Of a stretch of DNA of 64,000 nt, positions 23,401-34,104 are shown piece after piece. The stretch's first letter is position 1. Every line of letters starts with the position of its first letter. Below the pieces are notes generated by a model, which saw nothing but the letters and a program-made list of their open reading frames with translations, did not search any database and was not told the origin of the DNA. The position numbers and the translations under genes were made by a program. This stretch comes from Erinaceus europaeus (lineage: Eukaryota > Chordata > Mammalia > Eulipotyphla > Erinaceidae). Location of the stretch: assembly GCF_950295315.1 (NCBI RefSeq), contig NC_080164.1:110504447-110568446 (forward strand), read 5' to 3'.

Positions 23401-24089
23401 AGAAACTAATCACCAAAATATATAAAGAGCTCAGCAAACTTAGCACCAAAAAAGCAAATGACCCCATCCAAAAATAGGCAGAGAACATGAATAAAACATT
23501 CACCTCAGAGGAGATCCAAAAGGCTAACAAACACATGAAAAACTTCTCTAGGTCACTGATTGTCAGAGAAATGCAAATTAAGACAACACTAAGATACCAC
23601 CTCACTCCTGTAAGAATGCCATACATCAAAAAGGATAGCACCAACTAATGCTGGAGAGGTTGTGGGGACAGAGAAACCCTTTTACATTGCTGGTGGGAAT
23701 GTAAATTGGTACAGCCTCTGTGGAGAGCAGTCTGGAGAACTCTCAGAAGGCTAGACATGGACCTTTCTTATGATCCAGTAATTCCCCTCCTGGGGTTATA
23801 CCCCTAGGACTCCATAACACCCAACCAAAAAGAGGTGTGTACTCCTATGTTCATAGCAGCACAATTCATAATAGCTAAAACCTGGAAGCAACCCAGGTGC
23901 TCAACACCAGATGAGTGGCTGAGAAAGCTGTGGTATATCTACACAATGGAATACTATGCAGCTATCAAGAACAATGAACCCACCTTCTCTGACCCATCTT
24001 GGGCAGAGCTAGTAGGAATTATGTTAAGTGAGCTAAGTCAGAAAGCTAAAGATGAGTATGGGATGATCCCACTCATCAACAGAAGTTGA
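20488..24089 (+). pseudogene. L1-B ORF2, N-terminally truncated and broken
   Basis: Begins inside the endonuclease at the IDFKLNKVIKD segment, so roughly the first 80 residues are missing, as is all of ORF1. Visible domains: endonuclease ([19 protein letters not shown]), reverse transcriptase ([45 protein letters not shown] at 22,359-22,370) and the C-terminal [13 protein letters not shown] ending GMIPLINRS at 24,089. Many stops and frameshifts divide it (after 20,886, 21,357, 21,851 and 22,799, and in 23,090-23,834). It is more damaged than L1-A, which agrees with its being the older, host element. Confidence 0.93.
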
Positions 24090-25173
24090 GTAAGAAGATC
24101 TGAAAGGGAAACTAAAAGCAGGACCTGACCAAATTGTAAGTAGGGCACCAACGTGAAAACCCTGTGGTGAGGGTTAGACATGCAGCTTCCTCGGACAGTG
24201 GAGGGTGGAAATGTTTGGGAGGGATGGGTCACAGTCTTTTGGTGGTGGGAATGGTGTTTATGTTCACTCCTAGTAAAATGTAGTCATATAAATCACTAGT
24301 TAATTAATACGAGAGGGGGAAAATTAATTGTATGTCTCGAAGTTTTTCAAAACACATAGTGAATCTTTTTAATATATAGGCTGTGTAATTGATATACAGA
24401 CTCTCTCGAAAGCCTAGACAAAGTAGATCAGAAGCAATCAATAGCACAGCTATATACAAGACACTGGGTACTGTACAGTAAACTCTAACAAAAGCACTTT
24501 TCAAAGTTAACCCAATTACCAAATAATGTGATGATAACATTAACTATCGATTGTCTTTTTGAACCCTAAGACAGCAGGAACCTCACATCTCCACTATAGA
24601 GCCTCTACTTCCCCCATTCCTGGAACCATTGGATAGGGCCCACTTTCCCGTATGCCTCTCCCAATCCATATCAAATAATATTGCATCTGCCGATCACAAC
24701 CTAACCAACACAATGATTGCCACCTCAACATGCTTCACTTCATACTGTGTCCAGAGACTTCACATGTGGAATGACAACCCTTCAGCTTCATTACTCGGGT
24801 GAGACCTTTCCTTTCATAGTATACTCTAATTTCATCTCAGGTGGTTCACTTTCTAACAAAGTCCCAAAACCTAGATATACACCAGTTTCTGTGAGAGAGA
24901 GCATATGTTCACACGTATCCACAAACTACTGCAAAATATATACCTGAAAGCAGAAGTACACTAGAGTTTGCAGTGAGTACCCCCCTAACACTTCCTCTCC
25001 ACTATTCCAAGCTTTGGGCCCATGATTGCTCAACAATTTGTTTGGCTTCATATGTTAATTCTCTTTTCAGTCACCAGGTTCCAGATGTCATCTGGATGCC
25101 GGCCAGGCTTCCCTAGACTGAAGACCCCACCAATGTGTCCTGGAGCTCAGCTTCCCCAGAGACCCTCCCTACT

Positions 25174-25184
25174 AGGGAAAGAGA
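25174..25184. repeat. TSD of the non-L1 LINE fragment, left copy
   Basis: agggaaagaga here and at 25,844-25,854. L1-A has a single uninterrupted copy of this place (tagggaaagagagaggcaga on its sense strand), proving that the material between is an insertion. Confidence 0.85.
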
Positions 25185-25843
25185 TGATCATCATCTCTGG
25201 CATTATGCTATTCCACTGCAGAATACTGTGCCCCAGTATGGTTCCATAGCCCCCATTTCCACTCGGTCGATTCCAAATTATATTCCTCCATGAGGATAAT
25301 TTCTGGAACCATCCGTTCCACCCTGGTTCCATGGCTGCCAGTCTTAGCAACATTGCCCCGCCAGATATTCGTTGGGATGCGGCATCATCTAAGTTCATTT
25401 CCCACATCTACGCTCGACCGGACCTGCCAATATACGCGGATATCTTCGCCCACCCTGTCCAATGCTTGACGTCTCGTCCCCCAATCTGGTCCGCTATGCC
25501 TACACTGAACGTCTCTGTTGAAGTCTCTTGGAAACAGAGTTGGCAGTCAGCTGAGGTAAAGAACAAACATCTCATCACAGACCCCTGCAAGCGTCAACCC
25601 GGCTTTGACCTAGCACATTATGATTGGGCCCTTCTCCATCGCTATCGAACAGGCCATGGCCGGTGTGCCGCTATGTTCCATCGCTGGGGAGCGACCCAAA
25701 CTGCCCCTGCGACTACAGACAGACTATGACCCACATAGTCAACGACTGCCACCTCTCCAGATTCAAAGGAGGTCTCGAAACTTTACATCAGGCTCAACCT
25801 GACGCTCTTGATTGGCTACGGAATAAGGGCAAATGCTAGAAGA
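25185..25843 (+). mobile_element. Insertion of a non-L1 LINE 3' fragment (clade not determined)
   Basis: A 659-base insertion in the L1-B 3'UTR with an 11-base TSD. It is GC-rich and has about 29 CpG by hand count, in sharp contrast to the flanks. It encodes the C-terminal tail of a non-LTR retrotransposon protein and stops almost directly after the stop codon (tag at 25,837-25,839, then aaga and the TSD), with no long A tail. Short AAG-like or simple-repeat 3' ends right after the stop are known from RTE-like LINEs rather than L1, so I infer an RTE-type or other non-L1 clade. The 5' 60 bases (25,185-25,246) are not obviously coding and could mark an internally deleted, non-autonomous form. 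Confidence 0.8.
25250..25839 (+). pseudogene. C-terminal segment of a non-L1 LINE ORF
   Basis: Open from 25,250 (after a TAG at 25,247) through NIAPPDIRWDAAS, DLPIYADIFAHPVQ and GFDLAHYDWALLHRYRTGHGRC to about 25,690. There a frameshift moves the reading to the frame that holds DPNCPCDYRQTMTHIVNDC and GGLETLHQAQPDALDWL, ending at 25,839. The pattern C-x-C-x7-H-x4-C after an arginine/glycine-rich RTGHGRC motif is a zinc-knuckle-like tail that I associate with the region downstream of reverse transcriptase in several invertebrate and fish LINEs. The catalytic reverse transcriptase itself is absent. L1 ORF2 has no such sequence. Identification of the clade needs a database search. Confidence 0.7.
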
Positions 25844-25854
25844 AGGGAAAGAGA
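25844..25854. repeat. TSD of the non-L1 LINE fragment, right copy
   Basis: agggaaagaga, identical to 25,174-25,184. Confidence 0.85.
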
Positions 25855-26106
25855 CTGGCAGACTGGGAGTATGGACCGACCAGTCAACGCCCATGTTCAG
25901 TGGGGAAGCAATTACAGAAGCCAGACCTTCTACCTTCTGCAACCCACAATGACCCTGGGTCCATGCTCCCAGAGGGATAGAGAATGGGAAAGCTATCAGG
26001 GGAGGGGATGGGATATGGAGGTTGGGTGGTGGGAATTGTGTGGAACTGTACCCCTCCTACCCTATGGTTTTGTCAATTAATCCTTTCTTAAATAAAAAAG
26101 AAAAAA

Positions 26107-26123
26107 AAAGAAAAACAGATACT
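26107..26123. repeat. TSD of L1-B, right copy
   Basis: aaagaaaaacagatact, identical to 12,397-12,413. The first bases merge with the A-rich tail, so its left edge is uncertain by a few bases. Confidence 0.85.
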
Positions 26124-26564
26124 TACGTGAAGAGTGAAGAAAACATCTTACACACCCTTAAATAGGGACATGTTACTTTCAAGTATCCTACCCCTTTTAT
26201 TTTTCAGATTTTTCCATGTCTGAATCACTATTGGATTTTAGAGTCTAAGATCTGTGACCAGATTGCTGAGACATTTCATGCTGATTTTGATATTTCCAGT
26301 TCTCTTCCTGAAACTAGTTTCCAAATTCTCTCTGCCTACCCCTGTCTGAACCCACTGTTTTCCTGTACATATTATGCCTAATGAGAATCAGATTAAAAAT
26401 AAAGATGTCAGACATCCATTCTATCTCAGTCTAATTTATATTTCAGTAGTGGGACTATCCCAAATTGGGAAGTTGTTTACTGAAACTTTGACTGACAACG
26501 ACACAGCATTTGTGAATTTTTACTCTTATCTAGGCCCTGTGCTTGGTCTCCTGACATAATAATG
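26124..26564. other. No recognisable gene or repeat
   Basis: Continues the sequence found before 12,397. Nothing recognised. Confidence 0.4.
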
Positions 26565-26925
26565 GATCCACTTTCTTCACCTTATTTTGGATGGAGCTTG
26601 AAGAAATCACGTTAAGTGAGATCAGTAAGAAAGAGAAGAATGGATGTGGGATGATCCCACTCATAGACAGAAATTGAGAAATTAAGAGTAGAAATTGGAA
26701 ACACAAAGAACTTGGACTGGGTTTGGTATGTTGCATTAAAATAAAGGACTTGGTGAGGGGTTGGGGCAGGGGGATTTCAGGTCTTGGTACAAGATGATGG
26801 AGTACCTAGGCTGGGTTAAGGAGAGTGTTTTATAGAAAACTGAGAAATTTTACACATGCACCAACAACTTTATTTACTGTTTGCTGTAAACTATTAATCA
26901 CCCCAATAAAAAAAAATCTAAAAAA
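26565..26925 (+). mobile_element. Old L1 ORF2 end plus 3'UTR
   Basis: Starts with the degraded end of ORF2 (acgttaagtgagatcagtaa; gatgatcccactcatagaca), then an older 3'UTR (aggtcttggtacaagatgat, gtttgctgtaaactattaat) and ends at caccccaataaaaaaaaat. The same older 3'UTR recurs at 44,755. Confidence 0.7.
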
Positions 26926-27009
26926 AATAAAGAGAGAAAGGAATGAAGGAAGGAAGCTCTACAGCTCTTTTGTTATAGACTAGGGTGCTAATGTCAACTC
27001 CTTTTTTTG

Positions 27010-27140
27010 ACTGCATTTTTTTAAATTAATGATCTAATAATGATTGACATGATTGTGGGATAAGGGGTGTACAATTCCATACAATTCCCACCACCAGAGT
27101 TGCTTATACCCTCCCCTCCACTGGAAAGTCCCTTTTGTAC
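27010..27140 (-). mobile_element. Short L1 3' end
   Basis: taatgatctaataatgattg, tgtacaattccatacaattc and ccaccaccagagttgcttat are the inverted last 120 bases of the L1 3'UTR. Confidence 0.75.
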
Positions 27141-27534
27141 GTATTGAGTCAGCCACTATCAGTTTTTCTCAGACTCTGTTCTTTCTGAGTCTCAGTTTCC
27201 TGTCTTTAGTATAGAGACACTTCCATTCAGGTTAAACTCTTGATGAAAAAATGAAATGCCCTACCTCAAATGCTGTACTGGGACAAATACTAAGATATTC
27301 ATTTTAGCCAATTACCCTTTAATTTTTCATGTTTTATCTACTTTTTTCATGAATATCTCCTCAAGGTTTGTAGAAATCCTCACTATTTTTTTTATCACCA
27401 CTCAGGAAGAGTGAAGATACTCATTCTAGTTCCAGGACACTCTATCAAAATAATATTTGTATTTACTCCTATACTTCCACCACTGTACTTCTGTGGTTGT
27501 CATCCAGTATATTTTGATTTTTCTTCTTAAAATG
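27141..27534. other. No recognisable gene or repeat
   Basis: AT-rich sequence between L1 fragments; nothing recognised. Confidence 0.4.
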
Positions 27535-28470
27535 TGTTCCTTCCAGTTGGATGTAAGTCCGCTGGTGTATTTTTGGTTTTGCTTTCCTGCCTTTGACTTG
27601 ATTCTTCAAATACTGTTGAAGCCCAGATCATGAATTGTTCTGTCCATGTTTTCTTCTATGTATTTGATGGTTTGTGGTCTACTTTTCATATCTTTGATTC
27701 AGCTGGAGTTGATTGTGTGTGTGTGTATGTATGGTGATATGTGGTGGTTCAGTTTCATTCATCTGCACATTTCAATTCAATTTTCCCACCATTTGTTGTA
27801 GTTTATTCTTTTTTCTTTACTCTATTTTTTTTATTAGTGACTTAATAATGATTAACAAGATTGTAAGATAACAGGGGTACAATTCTATATAGTTCCCACC
27901 ACCAATGTTCTGTGTCCCACCCCCTCCACTGGAAGTTTCCTTATTCTTTATTCTTCTCTGAGAGTATGGACAAAAATTATTTACGGGCTACAGAAAGTGT
28001 GAGTTCTGACTTCATTCATTGCTTCTTCACTGGACATGGGCATTGATAGGTTGATCCATACCCCCACCTGTTGCTATCTTTCCCTAGTGGGGTACAGCTC
28101 AGAAGAGGTGAGGTTCCAGGACACATTGGTGATGTTGTCTGCCCTGAGAAGTCAGGATGGAATCATAGTGGCATCTGCAACTAGGTGGCAGAAAGGCAGT
28201 AAGATATAAAGCAGGACAAATTGTTTCATAAATTGTAACCTAAAGGTAAGAATAGAACAGATGAAACTAGATGTCTATTTGTTGGAAGAAGCCGGGAAAT
28301 CTACTTCAAGTATATCCCAAGGGGCCTGTGGTTTTAGTAATTTTTTGACTGAGCCTGATATTCTCTCCTTTTAGTGTTTTGGGAACACCTTTGTAAAAAA
28401 AAATACTTGGCTGCAGATTTAGGGGCTTATTTCTGGGCTTTCAATTCTAGTCCACGGCTCCGTATCTTTT
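27535..28470 (-). mobile_element. Old L1 ORF2 fragment, interrupted
   Basis: 27,535-27,815 follows the inverted ORF2 region with tttttggttttgctttcctg, catgttttcttctatgtatt and gtggttcagtttcattcatc (compare 14,680-14,880). It resumes at about 28,370 (ttaggggcttatttctggg, tttcaattctagtccac; compare 14,955-15,010). The gap is filled by a younger L1 3'UTR insertion. Frames are degraded throughout. Confidence 0.65.
27820..28368 (-). mobile_element. L1 3'UTR insertion in the older L1 fragment
   Basis: Inverted 3' end (ttattagtgacttaataatg, gattaacaagattgtaagat), then the 3'UTR with tgcttcttcactggacatgg, ctttccctagtggggtacag and gtggcagaaaggcagtaaga, ending near gactgagcctgatattctct. 5'-truncated after about 550 bases. 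Confidence 0.8.
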
Positions 28471-28479
28471 TTTTTTTCT

Positions 28480-28990
28480 CTAGTTCCAGGAACTTTTGAC
28501 GATGGTAGAAAAGGACATAAGTTGGGGCTGAGAGTGTCCTACAGAACCAATAAGAAATGATAGGGAGATGACCAGAGAGCTATGAATTCCAACTCCATCA
28601 GGACCCAGAGAGAGAAGAGAAAAAAGGGAGGGTGATTTGGATGTAGTCATAGGTGTAGGTGTGACTTGGAAAGGAAGAGAAGATGGTACCATGGCAAAAT
28701 GGGCAAATATATACAAATATAGAAAGATAGTTGTAGGAATAATAGTTAACTCATACCTGCAGATCCACATTGTTCCAACCACCAGTGTTCTGACTCCCTA
28801 ATCTCTCCACTGGAAGCTATAGCAGTTCTTTCAAGGTTGCAGATATGGGTTAACCAATTCAACTATATAAAAGAAGAGAGTATTCTTCACATACTTATCA
28901 TAGGTTGATAGATGAGAGATTGTACTCTTGTGTAAATGACTGACTGTAACCATTAACTCCCCCCCAAAAGAAAAGATTTTAAAAAATGTG
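28480..28990 (+). mobile_element. L1 3' end(s), old subfamily
   Basis: aatgatagggagatgaccag, aactccatcaggacccagag and aggtgtaggtgtgacttgg match the older 3'UTR at 9,080-9,200. A second 3' end (gactgtaaccattaactccc and an A tail) closes it at about 28,990. Possibly two overlapping old insertions. Confidence 0.6.
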
Positions 28991-29339
28991 CTTTCCCAGG
29001 TTCATTTTCTGCTCTGCAGTATGAGCTTTGTTCAAGTTGTTCTGAATATATATTATTAATAAGTTTTAATTTTGGTGTTCATCCTCTGCTCCCCCCTATG
29101 TTTAAGCCACCTGCTGTTCATAAATGCTGGTGTTCTACTGGGTCTCCTACTCACAAAGACAACAACATATTTTGACATCTTCTTCCTTTCTATGTGATTA
29201 GGATTGTAGTTACTTTTAGACTATTTTTTTTCTCATGGAATAAAATCATAAAGATTTGTGATCACTGCCAAATATAATTCTCTAGTGATCTAACTGGTCA
29301 TGTATGGCTGATGGATGCAATGTGTAACTAAGAACATAT
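28991..29339. other. No recognisable gene or repeat
   Basis: AT-rich; nothing recognised. Confidence 0.4.
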
Positions 29340-30735
29340 TTTTTTTCAGTTTATTTTATTAGTGATTTAATAATCATCAACAAGATTATGCCATAAGAGG
29401 GGTACAATTCCATACAATTTCCACCACCAGAGTACTGTTTTCCATTCCTTCCACTGAAAGATTTTCTATTCTTTATCCCTCTGGGAATATGGACCAAAGA
29501 TCTTCATGGGGTGCAGAAGGTGGGAAATCTGGCTTCTGTAATTGCTTCTCTGCTGGACATGGGCATTGGCGGGTCAATCTATACCCCCAGCCTATTTCTA
29601 TCTTTCCCTAGTGGGGAAGGGATCTGGGTAGGTGGGGTTCCTAGGTACTTTGCTGAGGTCATCTCCCCATGGTGTCATGGTAGCATGTAGGGAAAGGGCT
29701 CACTATGTGGGAAGTCCAAGCCATTATTTCCATGAGAGTCTGAGCGGGTTGACCCTGAGCCCCCTCTCTCTGAGGGGTGGTAAACTGGTCATCATAACCT
29801 CATGAACTTATAATGAATGGGCTTTTCTGGACGGGGTACCTTTCTGTACATGCTCCCCCATTCCCTTTGAACAAGAGCCATGTATTACTGTGTATGGCCA
29901 GCCAGAAACCCACCTCAAATATCCTGGCTTTGTTCTACTGCCCCCCGCCCTTGCCTGGAGGTGCTTGTATTCCACCCTTAGAGAAAAAGGCCTACCTATG
30001 CACTGTGAGCTTATGAACAGATCCTGTATGGTAACTTCCCAGCTAAGATCAAACATCTGACAGGTCAAGATTTAACTCTGCATTGTGCGTATGGCTTAGT
30101 GATTATTTTAAGCTCTCTCAAACCTTTTGGGTATATCTATCTGCTTGTATCCCCAAAAAAACATGTTGTCCATGAGGCTTCTCCTGGAGCTGGTGTGTTT
30201 CCTCTCCATGAACTCTACCCGCATTGCCAGCCCCCCACCCTCAGGACCTCTAGGGGCTGTCCTGGTCTCTGCTGCCAGTGACCAGGGAGGTGAAGAGCCC
30301 CAGGACAACCCGCAGTAGTATCTTTAACTTGGTGACTGAAAAGCATTAAAATATAAAGCAGAACAAATAGCTGAATAATCAGGAACTTAAAGGTAAGAAT
30401 ATAGCAAATGATACTTGGGGTCTTCATGTTGGAAAGAGCCAGGAAGTCTCTTTTAGGTATATTCCCATGGGCTCATCACTTTACTAATTTTTGCCTGGGC
30501 CGGACAGCTAATGTGCAGGTGGGATAAAAGTATTGTCTAGGAGGATTGTGTCAGAGTCTAGAATAGGACCAGAAAGCTGAATCAGGGAAGACAGTAGCTC
30601 CCAAATATGGAGGAAAAAAAAACATATAAATACTGTCAACTGTAAAACCCATTGATCTGACCTAGGGCCCATATCTATTCATATTCAACACAAGAGCTGT
30701 GTAAAAAGATCTGCATCCCTGTACATAAGTCTAAA
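29340..30735 (-). mobile_element. L1 3'UTR insertion, split by an LTR
   Basis: Inverted 3' end at 29,355-29,430 (ttattagtgatttaataatc), then the 3'UTR (gcttctctgctggacatggg, atctttccctagtggggaag). It is broken at 29,685 and resumes at 30,321 with tctttaacttggtgactgaa, ending near ttcatattcaacacaagagc. The insertion between is the LTR at 29,686-30,314. Confidence 0.8.
29686..30314. mobile_element. Solo LTR (retroviral type), 629 bases
   Basis: Begins TG (tgtagggaaagggctcact) and ends CA (ccaggacaacccgca), flanked by gtagca at 29,680-29,685 and gtagta at 30,315-30,320, a 6-base duplication with one change. No internal retroviral genes are present, so it is a solo LTR left by recombination. Six-base duplications are typical of class II (betaretrovirus-like) elements. 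Direction of transcription is not clear: I see no convincing AATAAA on either strand. It is less AT-rich than its surroundings. Confidence 0.65.
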
Positions 30736-30992
30736 CAACTTTTTATATCTGCTCACCTTCTGTCTGAAACCAGTAGCATCACTGAATTAAGGTCCCTTGT
30801 GCTACTGTTGTACGTAGCTAAGAATATTGTGATTCAGCTGAGAAATCTACTATTGATTAAGTATGTTGCCCTCACTTAACATATTTCTCAAAGTTTCATT
30901 TTTCTGGGTTGTCTTTATTCCTCAACTCCTTCACTTTTATTGTTTGTGACTTATTCTTTATTATTGTGTTGAAGGAGACAAAGTTTTTACTC

Positions 30993-31195
30993 AGTGCTGG
31001 GTGGTGGTGCACCTCCTTGAGTGTACACATTAAAATGTGTGAAGACCTGGGCTTGAGCCCCTTCTCCCTACCTGAAGGAGGGGATGCTTTGCAAGCAGTG
31101 AAAAAGGTTTTGCAGGTGTCTCTCTTTCCTCCTCTCTATCTCCCCCTTCCCTATAATTTCCCCTCTCAATTTCCCTCATATACTATAAAAAAAGA
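30993..31195 (+). mobile_element. tRNA-derived SINE, short-tail form
   Basis: gtgctgggtggtggtgcacc head, acctgggcttgagccccttc (B box), ctttgcaagcagtgaaaaag, gttttgcaggtgtctctctt, then CT-rich sequence and an A tail. Confidence 0.8.
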
Positions 31196-31424
31196 AATTT
31201 TTAATTTAAATATATTCATAATTTCTATTAACTTTAAGTTCAGAATACTGGGAATATTTTCTTCATTTATAATTATATTAATGTTCAACACAAATGTGAT
31301 TTGTCTAGTGATATAATGGTTCAATTAAAAATGTTTACAATATTAATCTATACAGAATTAATTTTAGTATATAGCATGACATGAATGTGAAAAAATTATT
31401 AGCTGATTTTAATTTTCCCACTGA

Positions 31425-31525
31425 TTTCTTTCTTTTCCTTTCTTTTTCCTCCCTCCCTCTCTTCCATCCTTTTCCCCTTCCTTGCCTTCCTGTCTTTCTT
31501 CTCCCTCTCTCTATCTTTTTATTGT
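31425..31525. repeat. Polypyrimidine tract
   Basis: About 100 bases of almost pure C and T on the + strand (cctccctccctctcttccat and similar). Possibly a decayed microsatellite. Confidence 0.7.
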
Positions 31526-31544
31526 GTAATTGGAATCTTGCATG

Positions 31545-31740
31545 CTTTCTTTACTCTTAGTTGCTTATTTCATTCAGGTAGAGATAGAGAAAGAGAAGAG
31601 AGATAAGAAGTGGTACCACAGTACTGAAGCATCCCCAGTGACATAGCTTCCTCAGTGCAGCTCTAAGATTGAACCTAGCACATACTCATGGCAAAGCAAG
31701 GCCCAGCTCAGTGAGCTGTATCTCTGGACTCTTCAATCAT
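31545..31740 (-). mobile_element. SINE-3 copy, diverged
   Basis: T-rich start, GA-rich block (agatagagaaagagaagaga), ccacagtactgaagcatccc, cctcagtgcagctctaagat, tgaacctagcacatactcat, ggcaaagcaaggcccagctc. The order matches the copies at 10,485 and 39,770. Confidence 0.6.
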
Positions 31741-32180
31741 GTAAAATTCAGGTTTCAAATACAAAGTGTTTTGTGTGTGTGTGTGTATTTATGTTCTATA
31801 AAAGTAAATTGTGCTTTCTGAATTTCTGTGTTCTGTTCACTTTTTCTTGTGGTAACTATTGTAGTTTTCCAGCTGTGCTCATGTGTATGCATCCACACTT
31901 CATCCCTGATTATTTCTACTTTGTATTGGGGGTAAAACTGGTTTACAAATTTAGCTGTTAAATTGTAACAAGGAAAACTTGACCTCTTCAGAATTCTTTC
32001 AACATTTTCCTCTGTGCTGGATGTGAGGACCATCCGTTGTACCAATGTCTTTGTCAAGTTCTTTTCACTCATGTTCCCTTCCAAGGGCATGCAGGCAGCT
32101 GTTGAATGTAAGCATAGCATCCAAATTTCTCTTATAGAAGTGTTTGAATTAGTGACACAACAATTTGCTCATCTGAAGAC

Positions 32181-32235
<55 letters not shown>

Positions 32236-32919
32236 AAGGGGGTGCAGAGTCTTTGCACATCTGTGATTTCACTTCTGCCAAGCTGACTTTTTCATTCATG
32301 TGCACAGGAGAGACATCACAACCTTGGGGTTTCCTCTGGTGGCTGTGGTGCTCCCATACGGTACTGGAATTCAAACCTGCCTTTCAGTCACACTCATAGT
32401 AAGGCACACAACCTTTTATTTTTTATCCTAGGGGTTTTATTTTGTGTGTATCTTTTTCTGTATCATTTAAAGATAACTGTCTTTGTAAAAGTTTACAATT
32501 ACCCTTAGGAAGTACCCTAATCATTTCAATTCTGGAGGTGCTGTCTGTAGACATATCACCTTGCACAGGAGACAGGACAAGGTAAGCTCCCACTGTTACA
32601 TGAAGAGTTTCCCTTTTCAACCTACCTCACTCCCCCACCCCAGTGCCCTACAGACTTCCTTTCCACATCATGATAGAGTAGATCCTATGATACTGTTGAC
32701 AGAACAAAAATGCAACCTTTTATGTCTGAAGATAACTTTTGCCTAAATTCAGCTAAGGTATTCTTTTTCCATCAAATTCAACTCTAAGGATCTATATGAA
32801 AACATTTTATTATACTGTATTTCTGTTTTGTGGTGCCATGGTAACGCCAATGGTCATTTCAGCTGCCGTAGTCAAATATTACAGTCAGATCTTTGAAAAG
32901 CTTTTATTATCATTATTTT
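31741..32919. other. Unique-looking DNA with one open frame and a (TG)n tract
   Basis: Contains the (TG)n tract at 32,183-32,234. On the - strand 32,120-31,755 is open for 121 codons (starts MLCLHSTAACMPLEGN). It runs into the (CA)n-containing end near 31,790. I do not recognise the product and see no supporting splice sites, promoter or homology, so I do not call a gene. Confidence 0.35.
32183..32234. repeat. (TG)n microsatellite
   Basis: About 26 uninterrupted TG units. Confidence 0.97.
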
Positions 32920-33145
32920 AAAAAATTTCTTTATTTATTTATAAAAGAGAGCAAGAGAATGAGGGAACAAGAGATGGGAGGGAGAGAGAGAGGCAGAGGG
33001 AGAGGGAGAGAGAGAGAGAGAGAGAAAGAAAGAGACTAGAACACTGTACTGCTTTGCCTCATGATAATTCCAGATTGAACCTGTAATCTTTGAGGTCATA
33101 GGAATGTAAATCCTTCTGTCTAATGCTGAACTATCTCTCTGGCAC
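32920..33145 (-). mobile_element. SINE-2 copy with a (GA)n expansion
   Basis: T-rich tail (tttctttatttatttataaa), a GA-rich block at 32,947-33,035, then cactgtactgctttgcctca, tccagattgaacctgtaatc and actatctctctggcac. Confidence 0.65.
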
Positions 33146-34104
33146 AAGTTTCTCTTATATGCTTTTAAAAGTTGGTTTCTGTAATGCTATTTTGGCACAT
33201 AAAAATTCTACCTTTTAGAAATGATTTTGTAATCATAAGCAAAGTGTATCAACAAGAAATGTTGCTGTATGTGAAAATACCATTCAATTTTAAAAAGGAA
33301 TTGAATGCATGTATTACTTATATCATGAAAATTCCAAGACTGGGATATATATTTCTATATCTATCAATCTATCTATATTTTTACTTAATAATTTATTTCT
33401 ATTTTATCCAGTTGAATTGATTGATTTCAATTAATGTGTCACCTTATTTGGTAGAGTGCCATATATAAATGTCTTATGTAAATTAGAGTCTTATTTTTTG
33501 CCTTCTGGGATATAGATGGTTAGTTGTCGATTATTTCATTGGGAAATAACACAGAAAAAGAATGTTTTTGAATCCATCCTATTTTATGGTTTTCCACCTC
33601 TACTTTCTCTCTCCTTTTCTCCCAGTAGAATTACAACATGCCAGGGAGTTGTGCCAGTTATGTCCAGTGTGTGGGATCCCTAAGGGATTCTATGATTCAT
33701 TGGGGCTACCTTAGGTAATCAATGACTTACTATTCAGTTCTTGAAGAACAAGGTTCCTTCTCCACAACCAACTGAACAGATGTATTGGGCAAGACTTGAA
33801 AACATCTTACAAAACAGAACTAGTGGGCACTTTTTGGTGTGGAATTTGTTTGCTGATATCCAATTGACAATACTGGATGTCTTTCAGGGATTTGTTGAGT
33901 GGCAGAATGCCATGGCAGAAATTGATTGCTCTTTCAATTGATGGATGGGCCTAAGAAAGCAAACAGGGTATGGAAGATTTCCCCAAAGGTTGCTTCTTAT
34001 TAGGGCTATGGAATATGTGTGTGGAGGAGCGATTTTGGTTAAGTGGCTTGGCTGCTGAGTTGGAAGCAATAATGCTGACACTGTGCAAGAGGAATAAAGA
34101 TGTT
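33146..34104. other. No recognisable gene or repeat
   Basis: Unique-looking. A + strand frame of 66 codons at 33,741-33,941 lies here (residues include MYWARLENILQN). Nothing further supports coding. Confidence 0.35.

Larger units (their letters stand above)
12414..26106 (+). mobile_element. L1-B: outer L1, interrupted by two insertions
   Basis: Outer element of a three-layer nest. Its 5' end (12,414-12,505, containing cagatggcggactgagaag) stops at the L1-A insertion and resumes at 19,988. The body then holds the rest of the 5'UTR, a broken ORF2 without ORF1, and a 3'UTR that is itself interrupted by a 659-base non-L1 LINE piece at 25,185-25,843. The flanking 17-base TSD (12,397-12,413 and 26,107-26,123) and the impure A tail at 26,088-26,106 show a normal target-primed insertion. 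Without the inserts the element is about 5.5 kb. It must be older than both insertions. Its RT region is very similar to that of L1-A, so both are from closely related subfamilies. Confidence 0.85.
24090..26106 (+). other. L1-B 3'UTR and tail, interrupted
   Basis: Collinear with the L1-A 3'UTR on the other strand: aaccctgtggtgagggttag, tatataggctgtgtaattga, tcggctagac-type centre, then the terminal block. A 659-base foreign insertion splits it at 25,185. After the insertion it resumes with ctggcagactgggagtatgg and ends in cctttcttaaataaaaaag plus an A-rich tail. Confidence 0.85.

Noticed and set aside
31755..32120. 121-codon open frame on the - strand as a gene
   Set aside because: No recognisable domain, no splice or promoter evidence, and its end lies in a (CA)n region. 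Of this length a chance frame is plausible. A homology search would settle it.
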